The notes beneath the pieces are model-generated. The model was not told where the DNA came from. It did no database searches and saw only the letters and a program-made list of their open reading frames with translations. Shown piece by piece: positions 12,886 to 20,142 of a stretch of 22,530 bases of DNA. Numbering within the stretch: position 1 is the stretch's first letter; each line of letters begins with the position of its first letter. This DNA is from MHLP01 sp043736515 (lineage in GTDB: Bacteria > Patescibacteriota > Minisyncoccia > Phycocordibacterales > UBA6899), in the NCBI GenBank assembly GCA_043736515.1, contig JAYTCK010000037.1, positions 1 to 22,530 of the forward strand. The letters are read 5' to 3'. The position numbers were made by a program, and so were the translations under genes.

Positions 12886-14655
12886 TCAGACTTGTCGTAC
12901 CATACCTGAACCCTCTCGTCCGGAATGGAAGAACGGAAAAAGTCTAAAATGTTTTTTACCGTTAATACTCATCCGTGCGCGGCTGAAATATTCAACCGCC
13001 CCCGCAGAGACACAGGTTACCTCGTGGTGCGCCGCATCTACAAAGATCTCCTTTGCGTTGGGTGGATGTGGGGGAATGTGCCGGAAGTTAAATGACGTGA
13101 TAGGGCCATCAAGTTCAACGACCCAGACACCCTCAACCTCTTTGCCATCAATAGTGAAAGTCCGAAGCTTCGCTTCCACCACAGGATTACGGAACAACTT
13201 TTTCAGCACTGCGAGCATTGAAGTTTCGACGCCGTTGTGTGCATGAAGGCTTATGTTCCTATAGGTGCGCGCGTAGGTCAGGACAAATTCAATCCCAATT
13301 GCTGCAAAAAATCCTACTAGGATCTCGGCAGTCATGGCGGATAAAAAGAATCCCACAGAGAAAACAATGAATGCATCGGTCACGACCCACTTGCCCACCC
13401 TGAACACTTCTTCTCCCGAGTAGATAAAATGCTTCCACACATTGGGTGCACACAGGCGATAGCCTGCGTATCCGATCACAGCTGAAAGTGCAACAAGTGG
13501 AATGTGATTGATCACATCTCGCGTTGTCGCGAAAAGGAGTGCAACCGCCATAAATATACAATTGATGAGTGCTGCATTTCTCGTTTTTGCACCCAAAACT
13601 GCATTTGTTCCGCTTTTCATACCGCCGGGAATGTGGGATTGATTTCCACAAGGACTACCCACTATGTTTGCCACCGCCATGGCTATCAGCGCCTTATTCG
13701 GATCTGAAACGCGATGATATTTGTCTTTGTTGTCGACGCCGAGTGCGGTAGCAGATGTTTCGACGGCATCAACCATGGCAAGCTTAAACACGAACAGGGA
13801 AAATGGAATCCACAGGGAAGGGTCGGCCCAAAGCAGTTTCGCACCCTTAAACCCAAGGGTGTAGTCGATGGACATTTCTTCAGGCAAGCGGATCAGGAGA
13901 CTTGGGTCCATGGTCAGATGATACCCGAGATAGATTGCTACGACAGTAGCAAATAACTGCGGGGGAAACATTCCAAGGATTTTTTTCAGATAGCTTCCTT
14001 TTTGAAGGACACACTGAATGAGCAAGTGCCCCATAATTATTGCCAGAGTAGCTATGCCTATACCAAACACGAGCATATTCATTTCATGGACATGTTGGAA
14101 CGTGACGGTCTCATAGAGGATACCGGTTAGGCTTTTGTCATGAAACGGCACCCCAAAAAATATGGGGATTTGCCTCACCACAATGCTATATCCGATGTAT
14201 CCGAGAATCGCACCATCAATAACCGCCGGCGAAACAACGCTGGTGAAGCGCGCCAATTTAAAAACGCCCATCACGAGCATGACGACGCCTGCCATGAAAA
14301 TGACAGGAAGCACCATGAGTTGACCCTGGGCTATGTCGCCTTTACCGAGCACAACGACCGCACCCGCCAAAATTGGCGCGAGCGCAGCGGCCGCACCGGC
14401 AATTCCAAGATTACTGCCGCGGAACATCCACAATGCAAAACTGCCGAGGATACCCGCGTAGATGCCACTCATGGGCGACATCATTGCGATTGCGCTGATG
14501 CTCAGCGCAAACACGATTGAGACCGGGGTCATTACGATGCCCGCGATCAAGTCCCATCTGAGCCAGCGCAGACTTCGCCAGCCTTCTTCGGGTACCAGTT
14601 CAGGTGGGGGATTAAAGAACTCACAAAAATCCGCCCAAGCACTTTGTATAGCCAC
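12886..14655 (-). CDS. SulP-family anion transporter with degenerate STAS-like tail
   Basis: 589 residues starting with GTG at 14655, preceded by a GAGGTGA ribosome site. The first ~460 residues contain about 10-14 membrane segments. The N-terminal signature region is clear: IAGIVMTPVSIVFALSIS, then MSPMSGIYAGILGSF and GSNLGIAGAAAALAPIL. The GSPCGNQSHIPGGMKSGTNAVLGAKTRNAAL loop corresponds to the conserved SulP G.P..G..S.S..N...GA.T segment. The final ~110 residues resemble a worn STAS domain (VWVVELDGPITSFNF, then EIFVDAAHHEVTCVSAGAVEYF). SulP proteins carry sulfate, bicarbonate or other anions, and some are fused to carbonic anhydrase. The carbonic-anhydrase-like gene next door favours bicarbonate, by inference. 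A leader of about 230 bases may regulate it. Confidence 0.9.
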   Translation of the reverse strand: MAIQSAWADFCEFFNPPPELVPEEGWRSLRWLRWDLIAGIVMTPVSIVFALSISAIAMMSPMSGIYAGILGSFALWMFRGSNLGIAGAAAALAPILAGAVVVLGKGDIAQGQLMVLPVIFMAGVVMLVMGVFKLARFTSVVSPAVIDGAILGYIGYSIVVRQIPIFFGVPFHDKSLTGILYETVTFQHVHEMNMLVFGIGIATLAIIMGHLLIQCVLQKGSYLKKILGMFPPQLFATVVAIYLGYHLTMDPSLLIRLPEEMSIDYTLGFKGAKLLWADPSLWIPFSLFVFKLAMVDAVETSATALGVDNKDKYHRVSDPNKALIAMAVANIVGSPCGNQSHIPGGMKSGTNAVLGAKTRNAALINCIFMAVALLFATTRDVINHIPLVALSAVIGYAGYRLCAPNVWKHFIYSGEEVFRVGKWVVTDAFIVFSVGFFLSAMTAEILVGFFAAIGIEFVLTYARTYRNISLHAHNGVETSMLAVLKKLFRNPVVEAKLRTFTIDGKEVEGVWVVELDGPITSFNFRHIPPHPPNAKEIFVDAAHHEVTCVSAGAVEYFSRARMSINGKKHFRLFPFFHSGREGSGMVRQV

Positions 14656-14889
14656 GTCTCACCTCTTTCTTGATTGTTATCGTATACGAATTGTAAAAGA
14701 ACATCGTCCATACGCAGCGTAGCCGCATGTGTCCGAAGGAGCGTTCTAGGGTGTACTGAAATGATTGGTGGAGAAATCATTTCAACGCACGGTACAGCGA
14801 TCCTTTGGACATATATTCCTCAGTATGAGGAAGGGACATTGGAACCCCCCAACAAGCCTTTCTCCAGTGAAGAAAAGATGAAGAGATAT

Positions 14890-14919
14890 GTATTATTCAC
14901 CTTCTGCTTGAAGAGTCAA
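14890..14919 (-). promoter_or_regulatory. Candidate promoter of the SulP gene
   Basis: Minus strand: TTGACT (14914-14919), 18 bases, TAATAC (14890-14895). The start would be near 14883, giving the long leader noted for this spacer. Confidence 0.45.
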
Positions 14920-15014
14920 CCCCACTTATGCACCTTTTTATTATACTACTATTAGAAGATTTGTCAATAACATTTTACGTGGAAAAATCTTGCCTTTCAT
15001 TTTTGGCTTAAATG

Positions 15015-15023
15015 TGGTACGTT
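15015..15023 (+). promoter_or_regulatory. Possible extended -10 element for the ATP synthase operon
   Basis: TGGTACGTT (15015-15023) has the TGGTA-n-n-n-T form seen before the GNAT, Hint and Asp-box genes. If used, transcription would start near 15030, four bases before the atpB ATG. No -35 box at the right distance is convincing. Confidence 0.3.
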
Positions 15024-15033
15024 TGAGCAAATT

Positions 15034-15771
15034 ATGGAAGAGGGACTTCATGTTGCAATAGCTGCCGAGCGACTAACAGAATGGATGGGGATACCGATCA
15101 CCAACTCGCTGCTTATGGGCTGGATTGTCGTCGCCGTACTCATTATTGCCACTTTTGTTGTGCGCTCCAGACTCTCGCTTAACCCTGGGAAATTCCAACT
15201 CACGCTGGAAACAGTATTTTCCGGATTTTACACGTTTATTGAAGAAAATCTTGAAAATAGTGTGCTCGCAAAAAAGTTTTTCCCGCTCCTCATGACGCTC
15301 ATTCTTTTTATTTTCACCGCAAATTTTCTTGAATTTATTCCCGGAGTCGAAAGCATTACCTATACTCACGATGGCCATACCATCCCACTTCTTCGCTCCT
15401 TGAATGCCGATCTCAATGCAACGCTCGCACTCACCCTGATCGTATTCTTCACGATTGAGATTACGGGCATCCGCCGCTTTGGTGTGAGATACTTTTCACG
15501 CTTTTTTAATTTTCATTCATTTGTGGGATTCTTCGTTGGTATCATTGAGTTCATTTCGGAACTCGTCAGGCTTGTTTCGTTTTCCTTCCGTCTATTTGGT
15601 AATATTTTTGCCGGTGGCGTACTCATTGCAGTGCTCACACATTTCGTCCCGTTCATTTTGCCCGCACCCTTTATGCTGTTTGAAATGTTTGTGGGACTCC
15701 TGCAGGCAGTTATCTTTGCACTCCTTACGCTGTTCTTTGTTAAGATGGCACTGATGGAGACAGAACATTAG
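15034..15771 (+). CDS. atpB: ATP synthase Fo subunit a
   Basis: 245 residues with five to six membrane helices. The stator subunit a forms the two ion half-channels next to the c-ring. The essential arginine is present at 186 in SFSFRLFGNIFAGGVL, the hallmark of helix 5, and ELVRLVSFSFR leads into it. The last helix contains LLQAVIFALLTLFFV, with the conserved Gln at the usual place. FLEFIPGVESIT after helix 2 is also typical. It is the first gene of a full F1Fo operon; no atpI is seen upstream, although a short gene could be overlooked. The spacer to atpE is 79 bases, and no ribosome site is evident. Confidence 0.97.
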   Translation: MEEGLHVAIAAERLTEWMGIPITNSLLMGWIVVAVLIIATFVVRSRLSLNPGKFQLTLETVFSGFYTFIEENLENSVLAKKFFPLLMTLILFIFTANFLEFIPGVESITYTHDGHTIPLLRSLNADLNATLALTLIVFFTIEITGIRRFGVRYFSRFFNFHSFVGFFVGIIEFISELVRLVSFSFRLFGNIFAGGVLIAVLTHFVPFILPAPFMLFEMFVGLLQAVIFALLTLFFVKMALMETEH

Positions 15772-15850
15772 ACCTCCGTGTTTGGCGCGTTTATGATAAA
15801 GTGCGTCAAAGTCCGTTGGTTTAAAAAATTATTAGTATTACATTCATCAT

Positions 15851-16078
15851 ATGGAGGTAGAATCAGCAAAGTTGATAGGAGCTGCATTGGCCGTTGGCCT
15901 TGGAGCAATTGGTCCCGGTATCGGTATCGGTTTATTGGTTGGTCGTGCAGTTGAAGGTATTGCAAGAAACCCAGATGCATACGGTAAGATCTTTACCACA
16001 ATGCTTCTCGGAGCCGCATTTGCAGAAGCGCTTGGAATCCTCGCGCTTGTTATGGCAATTCTCATTAAGTTTCTTTAA
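15851..16078 (+). CDS. atpE: ATP synthase Fo subunit c
   Basis: 75 residues forming a two-helix hairpin. Helix 1 holds the glycine-rich packing motif GLGAIGPGIGIG, the loop is ARNPDA, and helix 2 carries the ion-binding carboxylate Glu59 in AAFAEALGIL. Multiple copies make the rotor ring that turns ion flow into rotation. Ala follows Glu59 instead of Ser/Thr, and helix 1 lacks the Gln typical of sodium rings, so a proton-binding ring is more likely. This is inference from known ligand patterns. The spacer to atpF contains an inverted pair of heptanucleotide arrays. Confidence 0.97.
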   Translation: MEVESAKLIGAALAVGLGAIGPGIGIGLLVGRAVEGIARNPDAYGKIFTTMLLGAAFAEALGILALVMAILIKFL

Positions 16079-16080
16079 TA

Positions 16081-16176
16081 GTTTCAAGTTTGGAGTCACG
16101 AGTCCCAAGAAAAATGCTGATGCATGTATAGGACAAAATAATTATCTCGTGACTTGCAACTTGTGACTTGATACTC
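16081..16176. repeat. Inverted pair of 7-base-periodic arrays, atpE-atpF spacer
   Basis: Left array: GTTTCAA, GTTTGGA, GTCACGA, GTCCCAA (16081-16108). Right array: GTGACTT, GCAACTT, GTGACTT, GATACTC (16149-16176). The arrays are inverted relative to each other, so 16085-16102 pairs with 16146-16163 at 15 of 18 positions, including 9 contiguous pairs. They fill most of the 103-base spacer. Confidence 0.75.
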
Positions 16177-16181
16177 ACTAT

Positions 16182-16634
16182 ATGGAAATCATTGAAGTAT
16201 TCGGAATACACTGGAAGCTCTTGGTGGCACAATTGGTCAATTTCACCATTGTGCTTTTCGTCCTGCACCGCTATCTCTATAAGCCTGTTTTCGCCATGCT
16301 TGAAAAGCGGCAGGCGCTCATAGCAAAAGGACTAGAAGATGCGGCGTGTGCGGCAAAAGAAAAGGAGGGGATCGAGACCGCAAAAGCAGAAATTCTTCGC
16401 TCGTCACGAGAGGAAGGTGGAGAGATCGTGAAGTCACTGCGCCAACAAGCGACAGAAGCAGAGCATGTCATCCTCCGTGAAGCTCAGGAAAAATCAGCAG
16501 CAATCCTAGGCGAAGCACGCAAGAATGCTGAGGAAGAACGTGCACATATTCTTCGTGAAAGCGAAAAAGATGTGGCACGAATGGCCGTGCTTGCTGCGGA
16601 GAAAATATTGCGCACACAGACCACGAGCCACTAA
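16182..16634 (+). CDS. atpF: ATP synthase Fo subunit b
   Basis: 150 residues. A single N-terminal membrane helix (about 12-31, LLVAQLVNFTIVLFVLHRYL) precedes YKPVFAMLEKRQALIAKGLEDA, the conserved start of the b-subunit stalk. A long charged alpha-helical coiled coil rich in Ala, Glu, Lys and Arg runs to the C-terminus. Two copies form the peripheral stalk joining subunit a to delta and F1. The C-terminal VARMAVLAAEKIL resembles the delta-binding end. Length is normal. The atpH gene follows after six bases, so the pair is translationally close. Confidence 0.96.
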   Translation: MEIIEVFGIHWKLLVAQLVNFTIVLFVLHRYLYKPVFAMLEKRQALIAKGLEDAACAAKEKEGIETAKAEILRSSREEGGEIVKSLRQQATEAEHVILREAQEKSAAILGEARKNAEEERAHILRESEKDVARMAVLAAEKILRTQTTSH

Positions 16635-16640
16635 TACACC

Positions 16641-17042
16641 ATGAAAGCATCCTATTACGCTAAAGCATTGCGAGAAATCGAAACTTCGGGAAAGATTCCC
16701 GAGGCGAAACTTGTTGACCACTTTCTTGGCATACTTACGCAAAATGGGCATGCACATATGCTCCCCAAGATACTGAGGTCGTATCAGCGGATACGAAGCA
16801 AGGAGGAAACACAGAGCACCATAGAAGTGACTTCCGCTGAATCGCTCTCTGAACACGACGTACAAGCACTTCTCAAAAAGGCTCCATTTAGTAATGTGCT
16901 TACTGCCTCACACAAAAAAGTCATTCGCAAAACTGACCCCACCCTTGTAGGAGGGGTTGTCGTCCGAAGCGGCACCACCCGTTACGATGCCAGTTACAAG
17001 CGGATGCTTCTCGAACTTTATCAATCACTAATTAGTAGCTAG
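16641..17042 (+). CDS. atpH: ATP synthase F1 delta subunit (short)
   Basis: 133 residues, well below the ~175-180 typical of delta/OSCP. The N-terminus (KASYYAKALREI) and C-terminal signature KTDPTLVGGVVVRSGTTRYDASYKRMLLELYQSL are recognisable. The middle, which normally completes the six-helix N-terminal domain, is shortened. Delta caps F1 and binds the b stalk. The last residues (LISS) and stop codon fall inside a heptanucleotide repeat that continues into the spacer, so the C-terminus may have been rewritten by the repeat. Confidence 0.9.
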   Translation: MKASYYAKALREIETSGKIPEAKLVDHFLGILTQNGHAHMLPKILRSYQRIRSKEETQSTIEVTSAESLSEHDVQALLKKAPFSNVLTASHKKVIRKTDPTLVGGVVVRSGTTRYDASYKRMLLELYQSLISS

Positions 17043-17097
17043 TCGCCAATTACCAGTTGCCAGCATTATTCTGGAAACTAGAAATTGGAAACTAATA
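17028..17097. repeat. Inverted pair of 7-base-periodic arrays overlapping the atpH stop
   Basis: Left array: CTAATTA, GTAGCTA, GTCGCCA, ATTACCA, GTTGCCA (17028-17062), covering the last codons and stop of atpH. Right array: TCTGGAA, ACTAGAA, ATTGGAA, ACTAATA (17070-17097). 17046-17063 pairs with 17071-17088 at 15 of 18 positions around a 7-base loop, and TAGT (17040-17043) can pair with ACTA (17091-17094). Confidence 0.78.
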
Positions 17098-17106
17098 CCC
17101 AACATC

Positions 17107-18675
17107 ATGGAACACATCGTCGACAAACTGAAAAAACAAATTCTTGAACTCAACCCAAAAACACGCTCTGAAAAAGTCGGCATTGTTACTGCCGCCGCCG
17201 ACGGTATTGCCGAGGTAGACGGTCTCGACGATGTGATGATGTCCGAAATGGTCATCTTTGATACGGGCGAAGGAAAAAGCCTCGAAGAAGCCCTTGCCGG
17301 AGGCAATGCACTCTTGGGTATGGCGCTCAACCTCGAGGAAGACAGCGTCAAGGTGGTGGTGCTTGGTGATGCAACAAAAATCAAGGAGGGAATGACGGTA
17401 AAGGCAACGGGAAATATTCTCTCGATTCCTGTAGGAAAAGAACTCATCGGACGTGTGCTCAATCCGCTCGGCGAAGCGCTTGATGGCGGACTGCCGATCA
17501 AAACTGCCAAGCAGAACCCGATCGAGCGCAAAGCGTATGGTGTTATTGAACGCAAATCAGTCTCGACACCGCTCCACACTGGCATTAAGGCTATCGACGG
17601 TATGATCCCGATTGGTCGCGGACAGCGCGAACTCATCATTGGCGATCGCCAGACAGGGAAGACGGTGGTGGCGATCGACACGATCCTCAATCAGTTAAAT
17701 GAACCTGCAGACAAGCGCCCTATCTGTATTTATGTAGCAATCGGACAAAAGGATTCAAAGATCGCCCGCATTGTTCAGCAATTGAAAGACAAGGGTGCGA
17801 TGGAGTACACCATTGTGGTCACCGCGTCCGTTTCATCTTCTGCTGCACTTCAGTTTTTGGCACCATACGCCGGTGCTGCGATCGGCGAGTTCTTTATGGA
17901 CGCCGGCAAGGATGCGCTCGTGATCTATGACGATCTTTCGAAGCACGCTGTTGCCTACCGCCAAATGTCACTCCTTCTTCGCCGTCCACCAGGCCGCGAA
18001 GCATACCCTGGAGATATTTTTTATCTTCACTCACGCCTTCTTGAGCGCGCCGCACGACTCTCCGACGCAATGGGAGGAGGTTCACTCACTGCGCTTCCGA
18101 TCATTGAAACTCAAGAGAACGACGTGTCCGCATATATTCCAACAAACGTGATCTCAATCACCGACGGACAGATCTATCTTGAAACCGATCTTTTCAACAA
18201 AGGTATCCGCCCTGCGATCAACGTTGGTGTTTCTGTTTCGCGCGTGGGAGGTTCTGCGCAAACAAAAGCAATGAAAAAAGTTGCAGGCAAACTGCGTCTT
18301 GAGCTCGCACAGTTCCGCGAACTTGAAGCATTCGTGCAATTTTCTTCCGATCTCGACGAGGGGACAAAGCAGCGTATTGAAAAGGGTAAACTCATGGTTG
18401 AAGTGCTGAAGCAAGACAAGCACGTACCGCTCCCGTTTGAAAAACAAGTAGCCATCATTTATGCGGCAGGTGCCGGAGTATTCGATGATGCCGACAAATC
18501 AAAAGTTGCTGAGCTTGAAGTGGCATTTTTCGCTCTTCTTGAATCGCAATATCCCGAAGTACTGAAAACAATTTCTGATTCACGCGACCTTTCCGACACC
18601 TCACAGGCAACATTGAAGGAAGCTGCAGCAACCCTTAAAAACGCTCATCCGGAATTATTCACAAGTCACAAGTAA
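17107..18675 (+). CDS. atpA: ATP synthase F1 alpha subunit
   Basis: 522 residues, full length. The beta-barrel domain covers about 20-95. The nucleotide-binding domain carries the alpha-type P-loop GDRQTGKT (179-186), with GMIPIGRGQRELIIGDRQTGKT as family signature. LVIYDDLSKHAVAYRQMSLLLRRPPGREAYPGD provides the Walker B strand and catch-loop region. The SVSRVGGSAQ loop contains the conserved Arg that reaches the neighbouring beta catalytic site. Three alpha subunits alternate with three beta in F1 and hold non-catalytic nucleotide. The final residues (TSHK) and stop are within a heptanucleotide repeat continuing into the spacer. Confidence 0.98.
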   Translation: MEHIVDKLKKQILELNPKTRSEKVGIVTAAADGIAEVDGLDDVMMSEMVIFDTGEGKSLEEALAGGNALLGMALNLEEDSVKVVVLGDATKIKEGMTVKATGNILSIPVGKELIGRVLNPLGEALDGGLPIKTAKQNPIERKAYGVIERKSVSTPLHTGIKAIDGMIPIGRGQRELIIGDRQTGKTVVAIDTILNQLNEPADKRPICIYVAIGQKDSKIARIVQQLKDKGAMEYTIVVTASVSSSAALQFLAPYAGAAIGEFFMDAGKDALVIYDDLSKHAVAYRQMSLLLRRPPGREAYPGDIFYLHSRLLERAARLSDAMGGGSLTALPIIETQENDVSAYIPTNVISITDGQIYLETDLFNKGIRPAINVGVSVSRVGGSAQTKAMKKVAGKLRLELAQFRELEAFVQFSSDLDEGTKQRIEKGKLMVEVLKQDKHVPLPFEKQVAIIYAAGAGVFDDADKSKVAELEVAFFALLESQYPEVLKTISDSRDLSDTSQATLKEAAATLKNAHPELFTSHK

Positions 18676-18745
18676 TAAGCATCAAGTTAAATTCAAGATG
18701 CAATTCTCATACTTGAAACTTACTACTTGCAACTCGTAACTACTC
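18664..18745. repeat. Inverted pair of 7-base-periodic arrays, atpA end to atpG start
   Basis: Left array: AGTCACA, AGTAATA, AGCATCA, AGTTAAA (18664-18691), overlapping the atpA stop at 18673-18675. Right array: ACTTGAA, ACTTACT, ACTTGCA, ACTCGTA, ACTACTC (18711-18745), ending two bases before the atpG ATG. 18664-18687 pairs with 18711-18734 at 19 of 24 positions. Confidence 0.76.
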
Positions 18746-18747
18746 GC

Positions 18748-19680
18748 ATGTCACTTAAATCCGTTAAAACCAAAATCAAGTCGATCGATAAAACCCGCCA
18801 GGTGACGAGGGCGATGGAGGCTGTTTCAGCTGTCAAAATGCGTAAAAGCCAAATGAGTGCTATTGGCGTTCGTCCGTACGCGCTCTCTGCTCTTAAAATC
18901 CTTCAAAGTATTTCTGGAGCAATCGAAACGGTAAATCATCCACTCACCACTCCTCGCCCCGTGCACAAGACGCTCCTCGTGCTTGTCTCGGCAGACAAAG
19001 GGCTTGCCGGAAGCTACGGTTCGCTACTCTTAAAAAATACATATCGATTCATTGCAGAAAAGAAACTTACGCCGGAGAATACCGCGCTCGTCTGTATTGG
19101 CAAAAAAGCATATGAACATTTTACCAAGCGTGGATGGACCATTCTCAATCACTTTGAGCGATGGGGAGATCATGTCTCGTATGATGCAATTGCCCCGCTT
19201 GCGACCGAAGTAAAGGAATCCTATCTCAATGGGGAATACGACCAGGCATTTATTGTGTATACCAACTTCATTTCAACTCTGAAACAGTCAGTGTATGCTC
19301 GACAGTTGTTACCGGTCACGTATGATGGTGTCGATGCTGTGGTGCGTGGTATTACTCCTCTGCGCGGAAAGTTTTCTGAGATAGGTCAGGACTTAAACAA
19401 AACACCGACCAAAGAATACTCGTTTGAACCGTCGAGTGAAGAAATTTTGAGCGAACTTATCCCCGTACTTTTCAATATTCAAATTTACCACTCTGTCCTT
19501 GAAGCAAACGCTTCCGAACATTCCGCCCGCATGCTCGCCATGAAAAACGCATCCGATAACGCAAAAGAAATTTCCCGAGGATTGAAGCTCCATTTCAACA
19601 AAGTACGGCAAGCCGCAATCACGAGAGAAGTTTCGGAAATTGTGGGAGGTATGGAGTCAATGAAGGTAGTCGATGCTTAG
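18748..19680 (+). CDS. atpG: ATP synthase F1 gamma subunit
   Basis: 310 residues from the ATG at 18748. An in-frame TTG at 18727 would add seven residues translated from the heptanucleotide array and is rejected. The N-terminal helix (SVKTKIKSIDKTRQVTRAMEAVSAVKMRKSQ) and the C-terminal helix (NASDNAKEISRGLKLHFNKVRQAAITREVSEIVGGMES) form the antiparallel coiled coil that rotates inside F1. The Rossmann-like middle includes LLVLVSADKGLAGSYGSLL, a strong gamma signature. It is slightly longer than the ~290 average. The next gene is an acidic orphan, not atpD as in the usual order. Confidence 0.97.
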   Translation: MSLKSVKTKIKSIDKTRQVTRAMEAVSAVKMRKSQMSAIGVRPYALSALKILQSISGAIETVNHPLTTPRPVHKTLLVLVSADKGLAGSYGSLLLKNTYRFIAEKKLTPENTALVCIGKKAYEHFTKRGWTILNHFERWGDHVSYDAIAPLATEVKESYLNGEYDQAFIVYTNFISTLKQSVYARQLLPVTYDGVDAVVRGITPLRGKFSEIGQDLNKTPTKEYSFEPSSEEILSELIPVLFNIQIYHSVLEANASEHSARMLAMKNASDNAKEISRGLKLHFNKVRQAAITREVSEIVGGMESMKVVDA

Positions 19681-19719
19681 AACTTATTTAAAATTATTAT
19701 TAGTAAATTTAAAAGTAGT

Positions 19720-20082
19720 ATGGATGAAATAACACGCGAAGATGTAGTTGATGCGATCAATGATCCTGAAAACACAGGAGCGCTTGATCTCTTGACCCAG
19801 TATTACGACCATTTAAATGGAGCTGGAGGCGCAAAAAGTGCGCTCACAAAAAACGCACTGCTTGCAGCGAAACTCCTCTACGACGCAAAGCGTTATGAGG
19901 ACGTGCAAATTTGGCTTGATACTATTGCAACGCGTCTCTCCGATGAAGAAGGCCCAGATTCTGACGCCTATGCTGCGTTCACCGAGGATGAGGACCTCGA
20001 AGCCTTACGATTAAAGGCCGCAGACAAGAGTATTGGCGATGAAGAGATGGACGAAGACGACTATGATGATGACGATGAATAG
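19720..20082 (+). CDS. Acidic 120-residue orphan protein inside the ATP synthase operon
   Basis: 120 residues, strongly acidic, ending in an Asp/Glu tail (EEMDEDDYDDDDE). The first ~75 residues look helical and repeat-like (ALDLLTQYYDHLN, then NALLAAKLLYDAKRYEDVQIWLDTIATRL), recalling a single TPR-type helix pair. It has no membrane segment, signal peptide or metal motif. It is read in the same direction as the flanking genes, 39 bases after atpG and 60 before atpD. The location between gamma and beta suggests an assembly or regulatory role for F1, but this is inference; I do not recognise the family. Confidence 0.75.
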   Translation: MDEITREDVVDAINDPENTGALDLLTQYYDHLNGAGGAKSALTKNALLAAKLLYDAKRYEDVQIWLDTIATRLSDEEGPDSDAYAAFTEDEDLEALRLKAADKSIGDEEMDEDDYDDDDE

Positions 20083-20142
20083 CAGAAGACGAGTTTCACA
20101 GAATATATTATAAAAATTAGTTACCAGTATAAGTTTCCCACC

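Larger units (their letters stand above)
14656..15033. other. 378-base divergent spacer with a possible structured SulP leader
   Basis: No convincing gene lies here. On the minus strand, a promoter at 14890-14919 would give a leader of about 228 bases before the SulP start. It contains two perfect hairpins: a 10-bp stem (14757-14766 with 14775-14784, 8-base loop) and a 7-bp stem TTCCTCA/TGAGGAA (14816-14822 with 14826-14832, 3-base loop). Neither has a T-tract, so a regulatory or processed leader is possible. The right part (14935-15033) is AT-rich and must hold the atpB promoter. I recognise no known riboswitch. Confidence 0.5.

Noticed and set aside
14674..14955. A 93-residue + frame in the SulP-atpB spacer
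   Set aside because: It lacks a good start, overlaps the SulP promoter and leader hairpins, and shows no motif or plausible fold.
16081..16176. Heptad array region as a CRISPR array
   Set aside because: Units are 7 bases, degenerate and contiguous without spacers, and no cas genes are present.
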